A stretch of 64,000 bases of DNA from Shewanella acanthi (GTDB lineage: Bacteria > Pseudomonadota > Gammaproteobacteria > Enterobacterales > Shewanellaceae). The notes below the pieces were generated by a model. The model searched no databases. It was not told the DNA's origin and saw nothing but the letters and a program-made list of their open reading frames with translations. Both the position numbers and the translations under genes were made by a program. Below, piece after piece: positions 10,058-18,364 of the stretch. The stretch spans positions 1,426,001-1,490,000 of the forward strand of contig NZ_CP080413.1 of the NCBI RefSeq assembly GCF_019457475.1. The letters are read 5' to 3'. Numbering within the stretch: the first letter of the stretch is position 1; each line of letters starts with the position of its first letter.

Positions 10058-11530
10058 TCAAAGGCGCAAATTGGCAAAGGCTTGGTTGATTTTGTCCGCC
10101 ACTTTAATGCCGGGGGCGCTTTCAAGTCCGGAGTTAAAATCCAGTCCGTAGAACCCTTGAGCATTGGCACTTGCAGCATTGTCCGGCGTTAAACCGCCCG
10201 CTAACATTGCCTGCGATTTATTGGGAATATGCGCCTGCCAGTTAAAGCTGTGGCCAGTACCGCCAAAGCTTGCGCTGGTTTTACTATCAAACAGATAGCG
10301 CCCAGCGCCCCTTGGGATATCGGTCATATCACCCGTCTGTGCATCAATACCAACCGCCTTCCAAATCTCGGTGTTAAGTCCTAATGCCAGCAAATGCTCC
10401 TTAAGCTGGTCGATTTCAAACTCGGTTTCATTGCCATGTAACTGTATGGCTGCAAGGTTGAGCTGGGCGGCAATTTCACTTATGCGCTGCGGCGTTTCAT
10501 TCACGAAGACCCCAACAAACTGGATTTCAGGCAATTTCGATTCGCGGTAAGCCTTCACTAGGTTTTTAGCAGTTGCAAGCGTTAGGGCGCGGGGGGATTT
10601 TTCGGCAAAGATTAACCCGCCATACACAGCGCCAGCTTTAGCTGCAGCCTTGATATCTTCAAGGCGGGTGAGGCCGCAGACTTTGTTGTGACCGAATATC
10701 AATTTGCGACAGGCAAGGTCGATGTCTGGCTCTGCCATAAGCGAGCTGCCCACCAAAAAGCCATCGACCAAAGGGCTTAGACGGCGAACCTGTTCGTTGG
10801 TGTAAATACCCGACTCACTGATAATCACCCGATCGCTTGGGATATGGGGCGCGAGTTCTTCAGTGGTTGCAAGATCGGTACTCAGATCCCTTAGATTGCG
10901 GTTATTAATGCCAATAATGGCGGCATCGAGTGCAATGGCGCGCTTAAGCTCTTCTTCGTTACTGACCTCGGTCAGAATATCGAGTTGGTATTTTGCGGCT
11001 TCTGCCGTGAGGCGTTGATAATGCGCATCATCGAGCACAGATAGCATCAATAAAATCGCATCGGCACCAAGGTGGGCGGCAAGTTTGATTTGATATTCAT
11101 CGACAAAAAAGTCTTTACACAGAATAGGCTGATGAACTTTGGCGCGCACTTTAGGAAGATACGCCATATCGCCTTGGAAAAATTGCTCATCGGTTAATAC
11201 CGAAATCCCCGCGGCGTATTTGCTGTAAATAGTGGCTATGGCTTCTACATCAAAATTGGGTCGAATTAAGCCCTTAGACGGACTTGCCTTTTTACATTCC
11301 AAAATAAAGCTCATCTTCGGTGCTTTTAAGGCCGCGAAGAGACTGCGATCCGAGAGCTTTGGTTGAAGGCTTGCCTCAGGAAAGCGCAATTTTAGCGACT
11401 CGATGTGTGCATATTTAGTATCGACAATGCGGGTCAGCACATTGGGTTTTGACGTTTGGCTTGATGATAGTGATTGAGTGGTATCGCTGTGCACGTTTCG
11501 CTCGTCCTGAGTTTGAGAGATAGAAGCCAT
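10058..11530 (-). CDS. trpCF: Bifunctional indole-3-glycerol phosphate synthase / phosphoribosylanthranilate isomerase
   Basis: The 490-aa fusion carries out two consecutive steps of Trp synthesis. The N-terminal IGPS barrel (about res. 30-280) has ECKKASPSKG, LCKDFFVDEYQI, EVSNEEEL and IGINNRNL. The C-terminal PRAI barrel starts at KVCGLTRLEDI and includes GVFVNE, LHGNE, LFDSK and the phosphate-binding LAGGLTPDN. The same fusion occurs in E. coli TrpC (about 450 aa). The extra length is a Ser/Thr/Gln-rich N-terminal tail of about 30 residues before NVLTRIVDTKYAHIE. The start lies 5 bp after the trpD stop with AGGA upstream, so the tail appears genuine. Confidence 0.97.
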   Translation of the reverse strand: MASISQTQDERNVHSDTTQSLSSSQTSKPNVLTRIVDTKYAHIESLKLRFPEASLQPKLSDRSLFAALKAPKMSFILECKKASPSKGLIRPNFDVEAIATIYSKYAAGISVLTDEQFFQGDMAYLPKVRAKVHQPILCKDFFVDEYQIKLAAHLGADAILLMLSVLDDAHYQRLTAEAAKYQLDILTEVSNEEELKRAIALDAAIIGINNRNLRDLSTDLATTEELAPHIPSDRVIISESGIYTNEQVRRLSPLVDGFLVGSSLMAEPDIDLACRKLIFGHNKVCGLTRLEDIKAAAKAGAVYGGLIFAEKSPRALTLATAKNLVKAYRESKLPEIQFVGVFVNETPQRISEIAAQLNLAAIQLHGNETEFEIDQLKEHLLALGLNTEIWKAVGIDAQTGDMTDIPRGAGRYLFDSKTSASFGGTGHSFNWQAHIPNKSQAMLAGGLTPDNAASANAQGFYGLDFNSGLESAPGIKVADKINQAFANLRL

Positions 11531-11535
11531 AATAC

Positions 11536-12579
11536 TTATTCCTGTCCTTCGCTGCTGACTGTAGCTAATTGCTCGAGTAATTCAAAGGCTTTGCCGCTGT
11601 TAATCGTATCGAGTGCAAGTGTGGTGGCGCTTTTTAGTGAGTCAGCCATACCGCAAAGATAAAGGGCGCAGGCAGCGTTGATGGCTACCGCATTAACGTG
11701 GGCGGTTTTGCCTGAGCCTTTAAGAATATCTTTAGTGTACTTAGCGTTTTCTTCTGGCTCGCCGCCCTGTAAATCGCTGATTTGCGCCGCGCTCACCCCA
11801 AAATCATTAGGGCTTAATTGATATTCATAAATCTCGCCATCCTTAAGCTCTGCCACTTGGGTGTTGCCATGGAGCGCCACTTCATCTAATCCTTGGCCGT
11901 GAACCACCATAGCGCGTGTAGTGCCTAGGGCCTTAAGCACTTTGGCTATCGGTAACACTAGCTCAGGGCTATAAACACCAAGCAGTAAAAACTCTGGGCG
12001 AGCGGGGTTAATCAGCGGCCCTAACACATTGAATAGGGTGCGAGTCTTTAGCGCTTGCCTTACGGGTACTGCGTGTTTTACGCCGCCGTGGTAATGGGGA
12101 GCGAATAAAAAACACAGATTAAGGGTGTCGAGGCAGTGACTTGCGGTTTTAGGCGACATGGTTAAATCGATGCCACATTGCGCCAGTAAGTCCGACGAGC
12201 CCGATTTACTCGATACTGAGCGATTACCGTGTTTGGCCACCTTTGCGCCCGCCGCCGCCGCCACAAAGGCCGCCGTGGTCGAGATATTAATAGTATTAAA
12301 ACCATCACCTCCGGTACCGACGATATCCACTATGCCCTGTTGACGGCAGTTATCCGATACTGGAAAGGGCTTGGCGGCTTGGCGCATCGCATCGGCGGCG
12401 CCACTGATTTCATCGATGGTTTCGCCGCGAAGTTTTAGGGCAATCAGCATCGCTGCCATTTGCACGTCATTTAGCTCACCCTCAATCAGTGCGCTAAAGA
12501 GTTCGGCGGTTTGCCCTCGGCTTAAACTGATGCCCTTAAATAAAGTGTCGAGCAGCACTTGGATGTTTGATGCATTCAT
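11536..12579 (-). CDS. trpD: Anthranilate phosphoribosyltransferase
   Basis: The 347-aa enzyme transfers phosphoribosyl from PRPP to anthranilate. It has the PRPP-binding GTGGDG motif followed by NISTTAAFV, the HGNRSVSSKSGSSDLL loop, and NPARPEFLLLGVYSP, all diagnostic. Unlike E. coli, where trpD is fused to the glutamine amidotransferase, here trpG is a separate upstream gene overlapping trpD by 4 bp (ATGA), implying coupled translation. Confidence 0.98.
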   Translation of the reverse strand: MNASNIQVLLDTLFKGISLSRGQTAELFSALIEGELNDVQMAAMLIALKLRGETIDEISGAADAMRQAAKPFPVSDNCRQQGIVDIVGTGGDGFNTINISTTAAFVAAAAGAKVAKHGNRSVSSKSGSSDLLAQCGIDLTMSPKTASHCLDTLNLCFLFAPHYHGGVKHAVPVRQALKTRTLFNVLGPLINPARPEFLLLGVYSPELVLPIAKVLKALGTTRAMVVHGQGLDEVALHGNTQVAELKDGEIYEYQLSPNDFGVSAAQISDLQGGEPEENAKYTKDILKGSGKTAHVNAVAINAACALYLCGMADSLKSATTLALDTINSGKAFELLEQLATVSSEGQE

Positions 12580-13190
12580 AGTGTCGCTCCTGCCAACTTT
12601 TGATTAACAGTCTTTGGATTAATAAAGGCCAACGTTTGGGTCAACAATTGACTGCCAAGGGTCGTAAGAATCGATTCTGGGTGGAATTGAAATCCAACCG
12701 CTCTGTGCTCGCCGTGTAACACCGCCATTGGCATGCCTTCGGTGGTGGCAATCACTTGTAGACAGTCAGGTACTTTAGTGGCCACTAGGCTGTGATAGCG
12801 GGCAACGGGTAAAGGTGAGGGTAAACCGCTAAAAATACCAGTGCTGTCGTGGTCAGTGGGGCTTGCTTTTCCGTGCACCACGCTTGGCGCGCGCTCCACT
12901 TTGCCACCGTAGTATTCCACCATGGCCTGATGACCTAAACAAATCCCAAGCATTGGCACTTTGCCTGCGAGCTTTGCTATTAGTTCCATCATGCAGCCCG
13001 CTTCATGGGGCGCGCCTGGACCTGGGGATAACACCAGCGCGGCCGCTTGGGTTTCACTGAGCATTTTATCGGCAATAAAAGTGGCATCGACATCATTACG
13101 GTAGATCACCACCTCATAGCCAAGGCTTCTGAATTGATCGACTAGGTTGTAGGTAAAGGAGTCAAAGTTATCGAGGAGATAGAGTTTCAT
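12576..13190 (-). CDS. trpG: Anthranilate synthase component II (glutamine amidotransferase)
   Basis: The 204-aa class I glutamine amidotransferase supplies ammonia to TrpE. The catalytic Cys84 lies in MLGICLGHQ and the His/Glu pair in FQFHPESILT; LLDNFDSFTYNL at the N-terminus and LSPGPGAPHEAG are characteristic. Sequence alone cannot fully exclude PabA, but its place between trpE and trpD decides the role. It follows trpE by 14 bp and overlaps trpD by 4 bp. Confidence 0.96.
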   Translation of the reverse strand: MKLYLLDNFDSFTYNLVDQFRSLGYEVVIYRNDVDATFIADKMLSETQAAALVLSPGPGAPHEAGCMMELIAKLAGKVPMLGICLGHQAMVEYYGGKVERAPSVVHGKASPTDHDSTGIFSGLPSPLPVARYHSLVATKVPDCLQVIATTEGMPMAVLHGEHRAVGFQFHPESILTTLGSQLLTQTLAFINPKTVNQKLAGATL

Positions 13191-13204
13191 CTTGGCACCT
13201 TTTC

Positions 13205-14863
13205 CTAGTTTGATTGCGATACTGAGGTGGTTGATTCAGCAAAGCCTGCGCCCATTTTGATGGCGTTGATTACGGCCTGAGCCTTTTGGCGGGTTTCGTC
13301 GGCCTCACTTTGGGGATCAGAGTCAAACACGACGCCGGCACCTGCTTGAATATGGGCAACACCATTTTTGACAAAGGCGGAGCGGATAACGATGCAAGTG
13401 TCCATATCACCGAGCGCATTTAAATAACCGACAGCGCCGCCGTAACTGCCGCGGCGGGTCTTTTCCGCCTGACGAACGAGTTGTGATGCGCGAACCTTAG
13501 GCGCGCCAACTAAAGTGCCCATGTTCATGCAGGCTTGGTAGGCGTGCAGTGCATCTAAATCCTGACGCAGTTGCCCCGTCACGCGGCTGACTAAATGCAT
13601 CACGTGGGAATAACGGTCTACTTTGAGCAGTTCTGCCACCTTACGGCTGCCGCTTTGGCTAATGCGGGCGATATCGTTACGGGCAAGGTCGACCAACATT
13701 ATGTGCTCAGACAGCTCTTTTTTATCGAGACGCAGTTCCAATTCAATACGGCTATCAAGGTCAAAATCAATCTCGCCGGTGGCGGTTTTGCCACGTTTGC
13801 GGGTGCCTGCAATGGGATACACCTCAACCTGATTACTCTTGGCTTCGTATTTAAGCGCGCTCTCGGGGGAGGCACCAAATAACGTAAAGTCATGTCCCCT
13901 GAAATAGAACATATAAGGGCTTGGGTTGGTTAAGCGAAGGGCGCGGTAAGCACCTAAGGTATTAGGGCAGGGCAGACTAAAGCTGCGTGAAGGCACCACT
14001 TGGAAGATATCGCCTGCAATAATATGTTCTTTTAGCTGATTAACGGTTTGCTTAAAGGTCTCGTCGGAGACATTCACGTCCTCGGTTACATCGATTGCAA
14101 CAAGGGCTGGAATCGCTTCTGCATGTTGCATTAATTGCTCACAGGCAATGCTTATTTGCTGGGTGCGTGCTCGAAGCTCTGCTGCAACCCTTTGATAGTC
14201 ATTACTTCCTTCACAGAAATTGTGGGTCACGATTTCGGCGTGTTTTTGCTTATGATCGATAAGAATTAAGGTTTCAGCCAAATAGAACAGGTAGTCGGGG
14301 CAATCGTTGGCACCGTTTGGCACTTCGGGCAGCGGTTCAACAGTGTCGATTAAATCGTAGGCCAGCACGCCACCTAAAAATAAGTCCTCAAAGGCGGGTT
14401 TCGCTTTGCTGTTGGCATGGGTGCTGTCTGCATGAGCGCCGCAATCGATATGCTTTACAAAAAGTCGCAAACCATCGAGTGGCGAGGTGGATTTTAGGCG
14501 CGCATCTTCATCCTGCAGCTCGGCATTTTTTTGCAAATTTACGATTAGGCTAGACTCGGCTAATTCGCATTGATGCTCCTTTGATAGCGACTTAAAAAAC
14601 GCAGCGATGGGTGCGAGTAGCTGAGCTCCATTAATGGTTAACGCGCTGAAGGTTAAACGATAACCGTCACAGCGGATCATCATGGAGGCGTGGGTCATTA
14701 CCATGCTTTTAAGGTTTTCTTTGCTGTCGATTTCGGCGGATTCGAGCAGCATTGTGTGGGGCGCATCCTGCGTGATGTGCTGGTAAAGGCGCAGCGGATC
14801 GCTATGGTAGGCTAATGCGGCCTTGTGTGAAGTGGAACGGGCGATTGTCTGGTCAGGCATCAT
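13205..14863 (-). CDS. trpE: Anthranilate synthase component I
   Basis: The 552-aa chorismate-utilising enzyme converts chorismate to anthranilate with ammonia from TrpG. It has the N-terminal regulatory domain including LLESAEI (the Trp feedback site region), and the catalytic domain with FQVVPSRSF, NPSPYMFYF, PIAGTRKRG, ELRLDKKELSEH, HLVSRVTG and QAGAGVVFDSDP. It is slightly longer than E. coli TrpE (520 aa). First structural gene of the operon, preceded by a leader peptide and attenuator. Two ATGs are adjacent at the start; GGAG lies just upstream. Confidence 0.98.
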   Translation of the reverse strand: MMPDQTIARSTSHKAALAYHSDPLRLYQHITQDAPHTMLLESAEIDSKENLKSMVMTHASMMIRCDGYRLTFSALTINGAQLLAPIAAFFKSLSKEHQCELAESSLIVNLQKNAELQDEDARLKSTSPLDGLRLFVKHIDCGAHADSTHANSKAKPAFEDLFLGGVLAYDLIDTVEPLPEVPNGANDCPDYLFYLAETLILIDHKQKHAEIVTHNFCEGSNDYQRVAAELRARTQQISIACEQLMQHAEAIPALVAIDVTEDVNVSDETFKQTVNQLKEHIIAGDIFQVVPSRSFSLPCPNTLGAYRALRLTNPSPYMFYFRGHDFTLFGASPESALKYEAKSNQVEVYPIAGTRKRGKTATGEIDFDLDSRIELELRLDKKELSEHIMLVDLARNDIARISQSGSRKVAELLKVDRYSHVMHLVSRVTGQLRQDLDALHAYQACMNMGTLVGAPKVRASQLVRQAEKTRRGSYGGAVGYLNALGDMDTCIVIRSAFVKNGVAHIQAGAGVVFDSDPQSEADETRQKAQAVINAIKMGAGFAESTTSVSQSN

Positions 14864-14943
14864 TATTCTCCGCGACTTTCAATGTCTTAAACATCAGGGT
14901 TAACTCGCTGTATCGGTTTGCCGCATTGCAGACATTTTTCGCA

Positions 14944-14982
14944 CCAACAAAAAAGCCCGCATTTCTGCGGGCTTTTTGTTGG
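14944..14982 (-). terminator. trp attenuator terminator
   Basis: On the minus strand CCAAC-AAAAA-GCCCGC pairs with GCGGGC-TTTTT-GTTGG around loop AGAAAT, a 16-bp stem containing a U run. It lies between the leader peptide and trpE. Upstream GCGGG (15021-15025) can pair with the CCCGC of its left arm (14967-14971), which would form the competing antiterminator. CACTTC (15034-15039) can pair with GAAGTG (14990-14995), a candidate 1:2 pause hairpin. Confidence 0.93.
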
Positions 14983-15024
14983 TTCTGTTCACTTCTTAAT
15001 GAGCACAGAGCTTCACACCACCCG

Positions 15025-15081
15025 CTAAGTTGGGAAGTGCCACCACCAAATGATGTTGAAAGAAGCGATAGTGTGTGTCAT
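15025..15081 (-). CDS. trpL: trp operon leader peptide
   Basis: An 18-codon frame encodes MTHTIASFNIIWWWHFPT and a stop. Three consecutive TGG codons (15040-15048) sit 13 bases before the stop. It is followed by mutually exclusive hairpins and a terminator before trpE, the classic layout of transcription attenuation: when charged tRNA-Trp is scarce the ribosome stalls at the Trp codons and the antiterminator forms. The ribosome binding site is weak (GAG about 13 bases upstream). It is too short for routine gene callers. A longer minus-strand frame across the same bases in another register (14996-15193) lacks the Trp run and is rejected. Confidence 0.92.
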   Translation of the reverse strand: MTHTIASFNIIWWWHFPT

Positions 15082-15116
15082 TTAAAGCAGGCTCGAAAAT
15101 GTGTTTGCTTGGGTAT

Positions 15117-15145
15117 AGAAAACATGAGTGGTGAAAAATTGTCAA
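15117..15145 (-). promoter_or_regulatory. Candidate trp operon promoter
   Basis: TTGACA (15140-15145) is a perfect -35 hexamer on the minus strand. About 17-19 bases on, TTTTCT or TTCTAT (15117-15122) is a poor -10. It lies about 35 bp upstream of the leader peptide start, the expected place. I see no clear palindromic TrpR operator. Confidence 0.45.
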
Positions 15146-15275
15146 CCAATTATTTTTGCAACCAAGCGAATTTTTAGCATAAATCGCTGTCACTTATGCC
15201 ATTATTCTTGCCGTTTTAGTGAGATTGACGTGAGATATCTGCACATTTGTTCACAAATTCACGTACAATGACGGC

Positions 15276-16136
15276 ATGAATACTGAAAGCATTTTGGCTG
15301 ATTTACACAGCCACACGACCGCGTCTGACGGTCAATTAACTCCTTCAGAATTAGTCGCAAGGGCCCTTGAAAAGGGCGTGCAGCTGTTCGCCATTACCGA
15401 CCATGATACGGTGGCGGGGCTCGATGAAGCGCGTGCCTTTAACCAATCCCAAACTGAGCCCTTAAAACTTATTTCGGGCGTTGAAATTTCAACTCGTTGG
15501 AATAGTTACGATATCCATATCGTGGCGCTCAATTTCGATGATACCAACCTTGAATTATTAGCCTTTCTCGAAAACCAGCGTGAGCTTCGCGAAGAGCGCG
15601 CCAAAGAGATTGGCAATCGACTCGCCAAGGCGGGAATTGAAGGCGCATACGAAGGTGCTAAAGCCATTGCTGGGGGCGCGGCATTAAGCCGTGGACATTA
15701 TGCCCGCTGGCTGGCGGATAACGGCTATGCCGTTGATATGCCAAGTGTATTTAAACGCTATCTTGCACGTGGTAAAACCGGTTATGTGCCCAATAATTGG
15801 GGCGATATGGCCAACGCCATCGAGGTGATTCACCGCGCGGGTGGGCTTGCGGTATTAGCCCATCCCAGTGGTTATAAACTCTCAGGCAAATGGCTTAAAC
15901 GCTTAGTGCGTGAATTTAAGGAAGCGGGCGGCGATGCCATGGAAGTGGTGCTCGGTCAGCAAACATTGGAAGACCGAGCCAATTTATCGGCGCTCAGCGT
16001 TCAAAATCAGTTGCTTGCATCGGTAGGAAGTGATTTCCACTTTCCGAGTAACTGGATAGAATTAGGCAAAAATCTCTTTCAGCCCCAAGGTTTAGAGTGG
16101 GTCTGGCAGTCACAGGCATGGATGGAACGACCATGA
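15276..16136 (+). CDS. rnm: PHP-domain 5'-3' exoribonuclease/phosphatase (RNase AM, YciV/TrpH)
   Basis: The 286-aa protein has the PHP metal-binding fold. Motifs are DLHSHTTASDG at residues 8-18, FAITDHDTVAG, SGVEISTRW, LAVLAHPSGYK and VGSDFHFPS, which supply the His/Asp ligands of a trinuclear site. E. coli Rnm is 293 aa, acts on 3',5'-nucleotide bisphosphates and RNA 5' ends, and lies in the same position divergent from trp. There is no Shine-Dalgarno sequence before the ATG, while a good -10 (TACAAT, 15264-15269) ends only 6 bp upstream. The transcript may therefore be leaderless or nearly so. The 3' end overlaps yciO by 4 bp. Confidence 0.94.
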   Translation: MNTESILADLHSHTTASDGQLTPSELVARALEKGVQLFAITDHDTVAGLDEARAFNQSQTEPLKLISGVEISTRWNSYDIHIVALNFDDTNLELLAFLENQRELREERAKEIGNRLAKAGIEGAYEGAKAIAGGAALSRGHYARWLADNGYAVDMPSVFKRYLARGKTGYVPNNWGDMANAIEVIHRAGGLAVLAHPSGYKLSGKWLKRLVREFKEAGGDAMEVVLGQQTLEDRANLSALSVQNQLLASVGSDFHFPSNWIELGKNLFQPQGLEWVWQSQAWMERP

Positions 16137-16753
16137 GTCAGTTTTTTTATGTACATGAAGTCAATCCGCAGGCGCGTTTAATCAGCCAAGCGGTCAGCGT
16201 GTTAAAGTCGGGTGGTGTCATTGTTTACCCTACAGATTCGGGTTATGCCTTGGGCTGTCTTATCGGTGAGAAGGATGCGATGACCCGCATTACTCGCATT
16301 CGCCAGATTGAGAATGACCATAATTTTTCCTTAATGTGCCGCGACTTATCGGAACTGGCGACCTATGCCAAGGTGGATAATCAGGCCTACCGTATTCTCA
16401 AGAGTTGCACCCCTGGCCCTTACACTTTCATTTTTAAGGCGACCAAGGAAGTGCCACGCCGCCTGCAAAATGACAAGAAGAAAACCATCGGTATTCGGGT
16501 GCCGGACAACGTAATTGCCCTCGCGCTACTCGAAGCCTTGGATGCTCCTTTGATGTCCACCAGTTTGGTGATGCCAAACAGCGATTTTGCCGAGTCTGAT
16601 CCCGAGCATATCCGCGATTTACTGGAACATCAGGTGGATGTGATCATCCATGGTGGTTATTTAGGTGAGAAGCCAACGACGGTTATCGACATGTCGGAAG
16701 ACGGCATGGAAATCCTGCGTGAAGGTGCGGGGGACGTTAGCCCATTCCAGTAA
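16133..16753 (+). CDS. yciO: YciO, Sua5/YrdC/YciO family protein
   Basis: The 206-aa protein of the YrdC fold has the KxR-type RNA/nucleotide-binding features: GGVIVYPTDSGYALGC, RIRQIENDHNFSLMCRDLSEL, KEVPRRLQNDKKKTIGIRVP and PTTVIDM. I place the start at the ATG overlapping the rnm stop (ATGA) because the protein then begins MSQFFYVH, as in E. coli YciO (206 aa). The upstream GTG at 16097 would add 12 residues with no family support. Its role is uncertain; relatives make threonylcarbamoyl-adenylate for tRNA, but YciO does not replace that enzyme in E. coli. It is coupled to rnm, and its stop codon sits within the loop of a terminator hairpin. Confidence 0.93.
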   Translation: MSQFFYVHEVNPQARLISQAVSVLKSGGVIVYPTDSGYALGCLIGEKDAMTRITRIRQIENDHNFSLMCRDLSELATYAKVDNQAYRILKSCTPGPYTFIFKATKEVPRRLQNDKKKTIGIRVPDNVIALALLEALDAPLMSTSLVMPNSDFAESDPEHIRDLLEHQVDVIIHGGYLGEKPTTVIDMSEDGMEILREGAGDVSPFQ

Positions 16754-16762
16754 TGGGCTTTT
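16739..16762 (+). terminator. Terminator overlapping the yciO stop codon
   Basis: AGCCCAT (16739-16745) pairs with ATGGGCT (16753-16759), followed by TTTT ending at 16762. The last yciO codons and most of the stop lie in the loop. Translating ribosomes would cover it, so termination may depend on translation. Confidence 0.65.
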
Positions 16763-16822
16763 GTTGTCTGGTAATCAGTCCTGAATATCGCTCTTGAGCG
16801 GCATAAAGCACCTATTTGGCAG

Positions 16823-16851
16823 TTTTATCGCCGCCAATTTGCAGGTATAAT
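16823..16851 (+). promoter_or_regulatory. Candidate promoter of scpAB-rluB
   Basis: A perfect -10 TATAAT (16846-16851) lies about 125 bp before scpA. The -35 position 17 bp upstream reads TTTTAT, a poor match. The call rests on the -10 and its location. Confidence 0.4.
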
Positions 16852-16975
16852 CCCGCGTTTGGCACAGCCTAAATCAAAACTAGGCCAAATAAGTTTTTAA
16901 AACTTACCGGTAAAATGCGCGATAAACCATCAGGTTAGACATTCAATCGTTTGGTTTAACACGGAGAAATAGCGG

Positions 16976-17764
16976 ATGCAGGGCACGCAACAAAGTTTAC
17001 CCTTAGCCGTTATTCGTGGTCAGGCAATGACCGAAATGCCCCAGGATTTATTTATTCCCCCCGAGGCATTAGAAGTGTTTTTAGAGTCCTTCGAAGGACC
17101 GCTCGATTTACTGTTGTACTTGATCCGTAAGCAAAAATTAGACGTTGTCGATTTACCCATTTCACAGATCAGCGCGCAATATCTTGAATATATCGCGATG
17201 CTCACTCAGGCCCGTATCGAACTGGCCTCGGACTACTTAGTGATGGCGGCAACGCTGGCGGAAATTAAATCCCGTTTGTTACTGCCACGCATGGTGTTTG
17301 AAGATGAGATTGAGGAAGATCCGCGCTCGCAATTGATCCGTCAATTGAAGGCCTACGAGGTGATCAAAGAGGCATCGCAAAAACTCGATGATTTACCTCG
17401 GCTTGAACGGGATGTGTTTCAAGCAAGTGCGATGCCGTCGCCCAATATAAAACCTTTGGTGATCCCACCGGAAGTATCGTTATTTGAAATCGCCCGCGCC
17501 TTTGGTGATGTGCTTAAACGTATCGATGCCTATGAGGATCACCATGTAAAACGCGAACAACTGTCAACCCGCGAGCGCATGAGCCAAATCTTAGCCATGC
17601 TTAACTCAGAGGAGTTTACGGCGTTCGAGCGTTTATTCACCTTAGAAGAGGGACGTGCCGGCGTGGTGGTGACCTTCTTGGCTTTAATGGAACTCGTTAA
17701 AGAACTATTGGTTGAGTTGTACCAAACAGAACCCTTTTCAACTATTTACGTAAAGGCCTATTAA
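16976..17764 (+). CDS. scpA: Segregation and condensation protein A (kleisin)
   Basis: The 262-aa kleisin bridges the SMC dimer heads and binds ScpB, organising the chromosome. Recognisable parts are the N-terminal helical domain (FEGPLDLLLYLIRKQKLDVVDLPISQI, res. 39-65), which grips the SMC neck, ASDYLVMAATLAEIKSRLLLP, an acidic linker, and the C-terminal winged helix (ERLFTLEEGRAGVVVTFLALMELVKE). Family length is 230-280 aa. The first 20 or so residues are poorly conserved; an inner ATG at codon 18 is a possible start, but GGAG lies about 12 bases upstream of the first. scpB follows immediately. Confidence 0.93.
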   Translation: MQGTQQSLPLAVIRGQAMTEMPQDLFIPPEALEVFLESFEGPLDLLLYLIRKQKLDVVDLPISQISAQYLEYIAMLTQARIELASDYLVMAATLAEIKSRLLLPRMVFEDEIEEDPRSQLIRQLKAYEVIKEASQKLDDLPRLERDVFQASAMPSPNIKPLVIPPEVSLFEIARAFGDVLKRIDAYEDHHVKREQLSTRERMSQILAMLNSEEFTAFERLFTLEEGRAGVVVTFLALMELVKELLVELYQTEPFSTIYVKAY

Positions 17765-17767
17765 TTG

Positions 17768-18364
17768 ATGCAGATAAATCCAATTCAATTAAAGCAGTTG
17801 ATTGAGGCGAGTCTGTTTGTGTTGGGGAAACCCATGTCGGTGAAGACATTGAAGGAAACCGTTTTGGCGGATTTCAGTGTCTCCCGAGATAAAATCAAAG
17901 CCGCATTAGACGAGCTGCAACAGGATTATCAGGAACGGGGTGTTCAACTGGTGAAAGTCGCTGGGGGTTTTCGCTTCCAGACCCTAGAAGTACTGAGTCC
18001 TTTTTTGCAGCCCCTGTGGCAGGAAAAAGCACCTAAATATTCGCGGGCAACATTAGAGACTCTGGCGGTTATCGCCTATCGTCAACCTGTGACCCGCGGC
18101 GATATTGAACAGGTGCGCGGTGTGGCCATTAGCAGCCACATCATAAAAAGTTTGTCGGATAGACAATGGATTAAAGTAGTAGGCCATAAAGAAGTTCCTG
18201 GGCGACCAGCACTGTACGCCACTACCTTAGAATTTTTAGCATATTTTGGCTTAGATACCTTGGCGGATTTACCTGCGCTTACGGATACTGAGTCATTGCA
18301 GGCGGTGTTTTCAGGTTTGAAATCAGCGCCCGAACAGTCAGAAGAGCAACGTACTAATGAGTGA
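17768..18364 (+). CDS. scpB: Segregation and condensation protein B
   Basis: The 198-aa protein has two winged-helix domains. [19 protein letters not shown] opens the first, and [27 protein letters not shown]...I..L.DR.WI..VG is the signature of the second. ScpB dimers stabilise the SMC-kleisin ring. ATG at 17768 is 4 bp past the scpA stop, with AAAGG upstream; TTG at 17765 is an alternative adding one residue. It overlaps rluB by 8 bp, so scpA-scpB-rluB form an operon. smc itself lies at the right edge of this window. Confidence 0.93.
   Translation: MQINPIQLKQLIEASLFVLGKPMSVKTLKETVLADFSVSRDKIKAALDELQQDYQERGVQLVKVAGGFRFQTLEVLSPFLQPLWQEKAPKYSRATLETLAVIAYRQPVTRGDIEQVRGVAISSHIIKSLSDRQWIKVVGHKEVPGRPALYATTLEFLAYFGLDTLADLPALTDTESLQAVFSGLKSAPEQSEEQRTNE

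Noticed and set aside
14996..15193. 65-codon minus-strand frame over the trp leader
   Set aside because: It reads the leader in another register, without the Trp run. The 18-codon WWW peptide explains the region better.
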